NCBI GenBank assembly: GCA_003567135.1
Contig: PXAI01000152.1
Span: forward strand, 1 to 11,131
Reading direction: 5' to 3'
Length of the DNA: 11,131 bases
Source: Balneolia bacterium
GTDB taxonomy: Bacteria > Bacteroidota > Rhodothermia > Balneolales > Cyclonatronaceae
Below the pieces are notes generated by a model. It saw only the letters and a program-made list of their open reading frames with translations. It had not been told where the DNA came from and ran no database searches. Shown piece after piece: positions 5,398 to 11,131 of the stretch (its first letter is position 1; each line of letters opens with the position of its first letter). A program made the position numbers and the translations under genes.

Positions 5398-7215
5398 ATG
5401 AAACAAGGAAATGGAACCAAAGTGTTCTTCATTATTGGGTTTCTGCTTCTTACAGGCTACTATCTTTCCTTCAGCCTCAGGTTTTGGCTGGAAGAAAGGC
5501 ACATCAGCAGCCTTGATGAAGATGAGCAGATTCAGTACCGGATCGATAATGAGGACAGATTAGCAGACCTGAGAGCCAGAAGAATTAACTTCGGCCTCGA
5601 TCTTCAGGGCGGTATGTACGTAACGCTTGAACTGGCAACGCATCAGCTTATCGCCGAGCTAGCGCGGGATCAGGCAGATGACATGCTTGAGGAAGTGATT
5701 CTCACCGCTTTTGAAACTTCACGTGCAAACAACACCGACGTACTCGATGAGTTTATCGCCGAGTTTGAGCGTCAGAATCCCGGGGCGAGCCTCAGCCGGT
5801 ACTACCACATGGGTGCCGACGATCTCACCCGTACATCCACAAATGCTGAAGTAAGGGATTACCTCAATACACAGCGTAACCGTGCCGTAGACCGCGCCGT
5901 GGAAATTATCCGTAACCGGATTGACCGCTTTGGTGTAACCGAGCCTTCCATTGTGCGTCAGGGTGCCAACCGTATTGTCGTTGAACTTCCGGGCGTGGAT
6001 GATGAAGGCGATCGTGTTCGTAGCCTCCTCCAGGGTACTGCGCGACTCGAATTCCGCGCCATGGCCGATCCGACCGAATTGAACAACGCTGCTCAGCGCG
6101 TAATGCAGAGCCTCAATGAGACTGAGGAATATGAAGACGAAGATGGCGAAATACAGACCAGAACCGTTAATCCACTTCGGGAAATCTTTGAAATTCCAGG
6201 CAGCCCGGATTACTCGTTCGGTTTTGCGAATATTCAGGATACCGCCGCCGTTAACGAAATTATGCGTCGCGAATCCGTAAGACGCGCTCTTCCGTCGAAC
6301 GTTGAGCTTTTCTGGTATACACGTCCGGTGGATCAGCAGGGACAGTTTCTGGCATTGCTAGGTGTCCGTGATCAGATTGCGTTAACCGGTGAGGTAATCA
6401 CCGATGCGCGCCCATCATTTGATCCGCAGACGAACCGTCCGGAAGTTTCCATGTCGATGAACCGCGAAGGCGCCCGCCGCTGGAGCCAGCTTACCGGTGC
6501 CAACATTGGACGTCCTGTTGCTATTATTCTCGACGGACTGGTCTACAGCTATCCGAACGTTCAAACCCAGATTTACGACGGCCGCTCCTCTATTACAGGC
6601 CTCGGCGGACTCCGCGAATCTGAGGATTTGGCAAACATTCTCCTTTCAGGTGCCCTGCCGGCCCCGCTCGATATCATTGAAGAGCGTACCGTTGGTGCCA
6701 CCCTTGGTGAAGCCTCAATTCAGGCTGGTTTGAACTCCGTTTTATACGGGCTTCTGATCGTAGCTATATTCATGATCTTCTACTACCGCACCGGCGGGGG
6801 TATAGCCAACATCGCCCTGCTCCTGAACATGGTATTTATCCTTGGGATTCTGGCGGCATTTCAGGCTACGCTCACATTACCGGGCATGGCAGGTATTGTA
6901 CTTACCATCGGTATGGCGGTTGATGCGAACGTTCTGATCTTCGACCGTATCAGGGAGGAAATGACGGCAGGCAAAAGCCTCATTGCAGCTATCGACAGTG
7001 GCTATAACAACGCTATGAGCGCTATTCTTGATGCCAACATTACCACATTCCTTGCCGCTGTTGTACTCTTCAGCTTCGGAATGGGCCCGATCAAAGGTTT
7101 TGCCGTAACGCTGATGGCCGGAATCGTGGCCTCACTTTTCAGCGCTATTATCATTACCCGTGTACTGATTGACTTCATGACACGCGACAAAAAACTAGCC
7201 ATCAGCTTTGGTTAA
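5398..7215 (+). CDS. secD: Protein translocase subunit SecD
   Basis: SecD works with SecF and the SecYEG channel, using the proton gradient to help pull translocating proteins across the inner membrane. The 605-residue length is close to the usual size. Visible in order: TM1 (about 9-30); the periplasmic motif NFGLDLQGG (64-72, D68); a first periplasmic domain with RNRAVDRAVEIIRNRIDRFG (about 160-180); a short acidic insert (ETEEYEDEDGEIQ, about 241-253); a second periplasmic domain ending SGALPAPLDI; and TM2-TM6 (about 444-596). TM4 carries IGMAVDANVLIFDRIREE, with D509 in the place of the aspartate implicated in proton conduction. The ATG at 5398 has no SD. It is followed by secF after 23 bp; yajC is not next to it. 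The split secD/secF arrangement differs from the fused SecDF of many Bacteroidota. Confidence 0.98.
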   Translation: MKQGNGTKVFFIIGFLLLTGYYLSFSLRFWLEERHISSLDEDEQIQYRIDNEDRLADLRARRINFGLDLQGGMYVTLELATHQLIAELARDQADDMLEEVILTAFETSRANNTDVLDEFIAEFERQNPGASLSRYYHMGADDLTRTSTNAEVRDYLNTQRNRAVDRAVEIIRNRIDRFGVTEPSIVRQGANRIVVELPGVDDEGDRVRSLLQGTARLEFRAMADPTELNNAAQRVMQSLNETEEYEDEDGEIQTRTVNPLREIFEIPGSPDYSFGFANIQDTAAVNEIMRRESVRRALPSNVELFWYTRPVDQQGQFLALLGVRDQIALTGEVITDARPSFDPQTNRPEVSMSMNREGARRWSQLTGANIGRPVAIILDGLVYSYPNVQTQIYDGRSSITGLGGLRESEDLANILLSGALPAPLDIIEERTVGATLGEASIQAGLNSVLYGLLIVAIFMIFYYRTGGGIANIALLLNMVFILGILAAFQATLTLPGMAGIVLTIGMAVDANVLIFDRIREEMTAGKSLIAAIDSGYNNAMSAILDANITTFLAAVVLFSFGMGPIKGFAVTLMAGIVASLFSAIIITRVLIDFMTRDKKLAISFG

Positions 7216-7238
7216 TAACTTAGGAGAATTAATTACTT

Positions 7239-8147
7239 ATGCGTTTATTTGAAAACCCAAAATTCAACTTTATTCACCAGCGGAAAATTGGCTATGCCAT
7301 TTCCGGCACACTGGTGATCGTGTCCATTGCGGCTATTTTGCTGCAGGGGCTGCAGTTCGGAATTGACTTCCGTGGTGGTACCGAAGTCGTTGTGGAGTTC
7401 CAGGATGACGTTCCGCCAATCGCGGAAATCCGTACCCTGCTTACAGAAGCACTTGAAAGCCAGCCGGAACTGAAATCTTTCGGTGATGACCTTCTTATCC
7501 GTACAGACGTACAGATGGAAGGCCAGGGCGTGGCGCGTTTTATCCTTGCCACATTAGGTGAAGCCTATCCTGATAATCCCGGAACTGTCATTAAAAGTGA
7601 TATCGTGGGTCCCCGTTTTGCGGAAGACCTTCGAAACGCCGCCGCTATGGCCGTATTTATCGCTCTCGGGATTATTTTCGTGTATATCTTTATTCGATTC
7701 AAGAAATGGTATTACTCGACCGGAGCAGTTTTAGCTCTTGCGCACGATGTTATTGTGACACTCGGTATTTTTACTATATTGTACGAAATCGTGCCATTCA
7801 GCCTGGATATCGATCAGGCCATTATTGGTGCGTTTTTGATGATCGTAGGTTACTCATTGAACGATACGGTGGTAGTATTTGACCGAATCAGGGAAAATTC
7901 TCTGATCTTTAAAACTGAAGCCTATCCTGATATGGTAAACCGCAGTATCAACAATACTCTCAGCCGAACCGTTGTAACATCTATGACCACCTTAATTGTG
8001 GTTTTGATATTGTTTTTATTTGGCGGGGAAGTGCTGAAAGGATTATCTTTCGCATTAATATTAGGCGTTCTGCTTGGTACCTACAGCTCCATTTTTGTGG
8101 CAAGCGCGGTACTGGTGGATCTGCAGCTGAAACGTGCCAACAAATAA
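7239..8147 (+). CDS. secF: Protein translocase subunit SecF
   Basis: SecF is the partner of SecD in the proton-driven accessory complex of the Sec translocon. The 302 residues include TM1 (about 18-38), the periplasmic entry motif FGIDFRGGTEV (40-50, D43), a short periplasmic domain to about 130, and TM2-TM6 (about 132-293). TM4 has the family signature GYSLNDTVVVFDRIREN, with N208-D209 at the presumed proton-relay position. The start is supported by an AGGAG at 7222-7226, 12 nt before the ATG, one of the few SD-like motifs in the window. It is cotranscribed with secD (23 bp upstream) and probably with the STAS gene 24 bp downstream. Nothing in it is truncated or altered. Confidence 0.98.
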   Translation: MRLFENPKFNFIHQRKIGYAISGTLVIVSIAAILLQGLQFGIDFRGGTEVVVEFQDDVPPIAEIRTLLTEALESQPELKSFGDDLLIRTDVQMEGQGVARFILATLGEAYPDNPGTVIKSDIVGPRFAEDLRNAAAMAVFIALGIIFVYIFIRFKKWYYSTGAVLALAHDVIVTLGIFTILYEIVPFSLDIDQAIIGAFLMIVGYSLNDTVVVFDRIRENSLIFKTEAYPDMVNRSINNTLSRTVVTSMTTLIVVLILFLFGGEVLKGLSFALILGVLLGTYSSIFVASAVLVDLQLKRANK

Positions 8148-8171
8148 CCAGAAAACCTCACGAGGTACATC

Positions 8172-8519
8172 ATGAGCTTCAAAGTAACAGAGCGTTACAA
8201 TTGCAACGTTATCGAATTTAAAGGTAATGTGATGGGGGGACCCGACGCTACCAAGCTGAACGAAACCCTTCACGAACTGATCGAAAAAGGCCATAAGAAC
8301 ATCGTAGTTGACCTTGGAAAGGTTTCATTTATGAACTCTTCCGGCCTCGGTATGCTTATCGGTGCGCTCACTACCATGCGTAATGCCGGTGGTGACCTTC
8401 GTATCGCCAACGCAACCAACAAAATCGAAAGCCTGCTGATTGTAACCAAACTGATTACCGTATTTCAGCACTTTAAAACGGTACCTGAAGCCGTCGATTC
8501 CTTTGAGGGTTCTGAGTAA
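8172..8519 (+). CDS. STAS-domain anti-sigma factor antagonist (SpoIIAA/RsbV-like)
   Basis: This 115-residue protein is a single STAS domain. In partner-switching systems such proteins bind an anti-sigma kinase when unphosphorylated and release the target. The motif VVDLGKVSFMNSSGLGMLIG places S56 at the phosphorylatable serine, equivalent to SpoIIAA S58. The residue before it is N55, where SpoIIAA and RsbV have Asp. The N-terminal strand NVIEFKGNVMGGPDATKLNE and the C-terminal helix FKTVPEAVDSF fit the fold. A good SD, GAGG at 8162-8165, lies 6 nt before the ATG. It lies 24 bp after secF and is probably the last gene of that operon. No RsbW-like kinase, PP2C phosphatase or sigma gene is in the window, so its partner is unknown. 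Family call firm, pathway open. Confidence 0.92.
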   Translation: MSFKVTERYNCNVIEFKGNVMGGPDATKLNETLHELIEKGHKNIVVDLGKVSFMNSSGLGMLIGALTTMRNAGGDLRIANATNKIESLLIVTKLITVFQHFKTVPEAVDSFEGSE

Positions 8520-8645
8520 TTCAGTTTCCGGTTCTGAATGCGGAAAAGCAAGGACGGGGGATGCACGTTCATCCCTCTGACTTATTTACATTACACCATG
8601 TGTAACTGTAGTTGCATTCTGCATTTTACAGAGCCACAACGATAT
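8520..8645 (+). other. Structured spacer between the STAS gene and purA terminator
   Basis: This stretch has three successive dyads on the plus strand before the terminator: tttccg/cggaaa (8525-8546, loop 10), an 8-bp stem 8556-8563/8570-8577 with a 6-nt loop and one G-U pair, and taca-ttacac/gtgtaa-tgta (8587-8610, one bulged base). Positions 8614-8627 read gcattct-gcatttt, two 7-bp units that recall the heptamer repeats elsewhere in reverse complement. No open frame fits. It could be a structured 3' UTR, an sRNA precursor, or the leader of purA. Confidence 0.45.
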
Positions 8646-8680
8646 AAGAGGTGCAGAATTCGATCTGCACCTCTTTTTTA
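8646..8680 (+). terminator. Strong rho-independent terminator before purA
   Basis: A 12-bp perfect stem (8646-8657 with 8664-8675) has a 6-nt loop (8658-8663), and Ts run to 8679. There is no matching A-tract on the left, so it acts on rightward transcripts. It lies about 126 bp past the STAS stop and only 25 bp before the purA ATG. It either ends the secDF-STAS transcript or acts as an attenuator in a purA leader. Confidence 0.88.
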
Positions 8681-8705
8681 TGCCGATTAATAACCATTAT
8701 TATCT

Positions 8706-9992
8706 ATGTCTGTTCGTGTAATTATTGGGGCTCAGTGGGGCGATGAAGGGAAAGGAAAAATTGTCGATCTGCTTGGCAACCGCGCTGATCTCGTCGTTCG
8801 CTACCAGGGCGGAGCAAATGCAGGACACACCCTGAAATTCGAAGGCAAAACACACGTTCTTCACCTGATTCCATCCGGAATTTTTCACCCCAATACGATC
8901 TGCGTTATTGGAAACGGCGTAGTTGTCGATCCGTTCAAGCTTCTTGAGGAAATCGACGCCGCTGAAAAACTGGGCGCCGATCCCGCTCAATTGCGCATAA
9001 GCTCTACCGCGCACGTAATCCTCCCCTATCACAAAGATATCGACAAAGCCAAAGAGAAGGCACGCGGGGATTCCAAAATCGGAACTACCGGCAGAGGTAT
9101 TGGTCCGGCTTACATCCACAAAATCGCGCGAACCGGCATCCGGATTATGGATTTGCTGGATGAGAATGTGCTCACTAAAAAAGTGGAGGCGGCGCTGGCC
9201 GAAACCAAAACGAACTTCAGCGAATTCAAGGATTTCCCGGAGCACGATTCAAAAAACATGATCCGCGAAATTATGGAGTGCGGCAAAAAGCTCGAGCCAT
9301 ATATTTGTGATACGGCTCATCTGCTGCACAAATCCATGAACGAGGGCAAAACCATACTGCTCGAAGGCGCTCAGGGTGCTTTGCTGGATATCGATCACGG
9401 TACATATCCCTTCGTAACATCTTCTTCCCCTACTTCCGGCGGCGCATGTACCGGAACAGGCCTGCCGCCTACCGCCATCAAACGCGTACTGGGCATTACC
9501 AAGGCATACTGCACGCGCGTTGGCAACGGCCCCTTCCCGACCGAGCTGCACAACGAAGAAGGCGAAAAAATCCGCCAAAAAGGCCATGAATTTGGTTCCA
9601 CAACCGGGCGCCCGAGACGCTGCGGATGGATCGATCTCGTAGCACTAAAGTACGCGGCGCGCATCAACGGGATGAACGAGCTGGCCATTACGAAACTGGA
9701 CGTACTCGACGAAATGCCGGAAATCAGAATTTGCACTGCGTACAAAATTGACGGCGTGGAAACCGATGTTTTCCCCGTCTCGCTCAAAGCGCTCGAAAAG
9801 GCCGAGCCGGTTTACGTAACTATGCCCGGCTGGATGTCCAGCCTCGACGGAATCGACTCTGTTGATAAACTTCCGGCAAAATCTCTCGATTTTCTGCACT
9901 TCATACAAAAAGAGCTCGGCGTGAATATTTCGATTGTATCCACCGGACCCGACCGCGCCGAAACCATTCTCGATAAAAGCTTCGTCTACTGA
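8706..9992 (+). CDS. purA: Adenylosuccinate synthetase
   Basis: PurA joins IMP and aspartate using GTP to make adenylosuccinate, the first committed step from IMP to AMP, in the cytoplasm. The 428 residues match the bacterial enzyme length. Visible motifs: the GTP-binding GAQWGDEGKGK (8-18) with catalytic D13, QGGANAGHTL with catalytic H41, IGTTGRGIGPAY (125-136), EGAQGALLDIDHGTYPFVT (220-238), TRVGNGPFPTEL (270-281), FGSTTGRPRRCGWID (296-310), the guanine-recognising TKLDVLD (329-335) and STGPDRAETI near the C-terminus. All key residues are present. The ATG is fixed by the N-terminal motif; there is no SD. A strong terminator ends 25 bp upstream, leaving little room for a separate promoter. 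A RuBisCO-like gene begins 4 bp after its stop. Confidence 0.98.
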   Translation: MSVRVIIGAQWGDEGKGKIVDLLGNRADLVVRYQGGANAGHTLKFEGKTHVLHLIPSGIFHPNTICVIGNGVVVDPFKLLEEIDAAEKLGADPAQLRISSTAHVILPYHKDIDKAKEKARGDSKIGTTGRGIGPAYIHKIARTGIRIMDLLDENVLTKKVEAALAETKTNFSEFKDFPEHDSKNMIREIMECGKKLEPYICDTAHLLHKSMNEGKTILLEGAQGALLDIDHGTYPFVTSSSPTSGGACTGTGLPPTAIKRVLGITKAYCTRVGNGPFPTELHNEEGEKIRQKGHEFGSTTGRPRRCGWIDLVALKYAARINGMNELAITKLDVLDEMPEIRICTAYKIDGVETDVFPVSLKALEKAEPVYVTMPGWMSSLDGIDSVDKLPAKSLDFLHFIQKELGVNISIVSTGPDRAETILDKSFVY

Positions 9993-9996
9993 TTGC

Positions 9997-11115
9997 ATGA
10001 AAAATCACTTCCGGATTCATTACCGCCTCACGCCGGCCGGGCCGCAATCCGTAGCCGATCTGGCGCGGAGCGTTGCCTACGAGCAGAGCGTTGAAGTTCC
10101 GGATGATATTCTGACGGATGAACTCCGGGTGAAATCAACCGGCAAACCGGCTTATGACGACATCCGTGAACTTGGCGACGGCAGCTATGAAATGTCAATC
10201 GCTTATCCGGTGGATAATATTGGCGGGGAAGTCACGCAGTTCCTGAATATTCTGTACGGAAACTGCTCGCTCTTTCCGGGCGTAAAAATCACCGATGTGG
10301 AGTGGAACGAGCTTCCCAATAAGCTGTTCACCGGGCCTCGGATTGGTATTCGGGGCATTAGGAAAACCCTTGGTGTAAAACGCCGGGCGCTCAGCTGCAC
10401 CGCATTGAAACCGATTGGGCTGAACACCAAAGAAATCGCCTATTTCTGCCTTCAGTTTGCCAGCGGCGGAATCGACATCATTAAGGATGATCACGGAATG
10501 GCGAACCAGAAATCGGCACCGTTTGAGGAGCGCGTTATCCATTGCATGCAGTCGATCGAGCGCGCCGCGGATAAAACAGGAAAACGAACGGCCTACTTTC
10601 CGAATATCACAGCCGGCACTGAGGTGATGATGAAGCGTCTTGATCATGCCGTATCGCATGGCGCGGGCGGCGTTTTGATCTGCCCTCATCTGTGCGGACT
10701 CGAATCGATGCACCATATCGCGGAAAAAAATCCCGGGATTCCCATCATGGCGCATCCGGCTTTTTCCGGCGGTTACGTTCAGTCGGCGAATCACGGAATG
10801 ACGCCTGAGTTTTTGTACGGTATTTTATGGCGCGCCCTCGGCGCTGATCTTTCGGTGTATCCTAACGTCGGCGGGCGCTTTTCGTTTTCAGCGGGAACGT
10901 GCAAATCTATCAACGAAACCTGCCGGGATTCCACCCTGCCCTTCAAAACTTCATTTCCCGTTCCGGGCGGCGGCGTACAACGAAACACCATTCCTGATCT
11001 GGCTGAGTCGTACGGAAGCGACACCGTATTTCTGGTCGGCGGAAGCCTTTATCAGCATCCCAAAGGGCCAAACTTCGCGGCAAGGGAAATTACCGAGGCA
11101 CTCGCCCGGCATTAA
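9997..11115 (+). CDS. RuBisCO-like protein (form IV)
   Basis: The 372-residue protein has the two-domain RuBisCO large-chain layout, with the barrel from about 130. By alignment from memory to form I numbering: K175 is kept (K138 in TALKPIGL) but K177 is I140; K201 and D203 are kept (K163 and D165 in GGIDIIKDDHG) but E204 is H166; H294 is probably H253 (MAHPAFSGG); H327 and loop-6 K334 are replaced, with VYPNVGGRFSF giving R294; S379 is a glycine (PVPGGGVQ); and the phosphate-binding glycine pair is kept (LVGGS). Such losses rule out normal CO2 fixation and place it among form IV proteins, whose members act as enolases, isomerases or decarboxylases in methionine salvage or sugar-acid breakdown. 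The subclade and substrate are not readable here. The start at 9997 sits 4 bp after purA, which suggests one transcript; an in-frame TTG at 9934 overlaps purA and is less likely. Confidence 0.9.
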   Translation: MKNHFRIHYRLTPAGPQSVADLARSVAYEQSVEVPDDILTDELRVKSTGKPAYDDIRELGDGSYEMSIAYPVDNIGGEVTQFLNILYGNCSLFPGVKITDVEWNELPNKLFTGPRIGIRGIRKTLGVKRRALSCTALKPIGLNTKEIAYFCLQFASGGIDIIKDDHGMANQKSAPFEERVIHCMQSIERAADKTGKRTAYFPNITAGTEVMMKRLDHAVSHGAGGVLICPHLCGLESMHHIAEKNPGIPIMAHPAFSGGYVQSANHGMTPEFLYGILWRALGADLSVYPNVGGRFSFSAGTCKSINETCRDSTLPFKTSFPVPGGGVQRNTIPDLAESYGSDTVFLVGGSLYQHPKGPNFAAREITEALARH

Positions 11116-11131
11116 TCTGAGGAAATCTGAC

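Noticed and set aside
8520..8705. Purine riboswitch before purA
   Set aside because: I could not find the conserved three-way-junction core or loop-loop motifs of purine riboswitches; only the terminator and generic dyads are supported.
8700..9245. Minus-strand open frame opposite purA
   Set aside because: It is the mirror of the purA N-terminal coding sequence, with no motif of its own and no spacing or start signal to support it.
9934..9996. In-frame upstream TTG start for the RuBisCO-like protein
   Set aside because: It would overlap the end of purA by 59 bp and add residues with no family match, whereas the ATG at 9997 gives a normal N-terminus 4 bp after purA.
10195..10794. Minus-strand open frame opposite the RuBisCO-like gene
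   Set aside because: It is fully antisense to a conserved barrel region; no domain or initiation signal was seen.

Overview
The window is about 11.1 kb of bacterial chromosome with dense, short-spaced genes and few Shine-Dalgarno sequences. Separate secD and secF genes, Bacteroidota-like signalling proteins (CHAT, and an anti-sigma-like membrane TPR protein), AT-rich intergenic heptamer repeats and near-absent SD motifs suggest the Bacteroidota/Balneolota/Rhodothermota branch. Many core Bacteroidota carry a fused SecDF, so the split pair favours a Balneolota- or Rhodothermota-like genome. This placement is inference. No tRNA, rRNA, CRISPR array, transposase or integrase was seen.

Left part (1-2054): the 3' end of a CHAT (caspase-like) protein with a C-terminal membrane helix runs rightward. 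It converges on a leftward pair, a single-domain response regulator followed by a membrane-anchored anti-sigma-like TPR protein. Each side has its own terminator-like hairpin in the 190 bp between them. This looks like a signalling neighbourhood.

Centre (2282-4435, minus strand): a SpoU/TrmH-family RNA methyltransferase is followed after 21 bp by a PIN-PhoH ATPase, an RNA-directed pair. Upstream of it lies a 267 bp spacer with two arrays of 7-bp repeats in inverted orientation.

Right part (4703-11115, plus strand): a small unrecognised exported protein precedes a secD-secF-STAS operon. The STAS gene is followed by about 160 bp that folds into successive dyads and ends in a strong terminator, only 25 bp before purA. 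A RuBisCO-like (form IV) protein follows purA after 4 bp.

The most interesting candidates are: (1) the small signal-peptide protein upstream of secD, which has the layout of a VemP/ApdP-type secretion-monitoring arrest peptide; (2) a terminator/antiterminator pair just before purA; (3) a RuBisCO-like protein with an altered active site coupled to purA; (4) a heptamer repeat family that recurs in several spacers. All four are hypotheses from sequence reading only.
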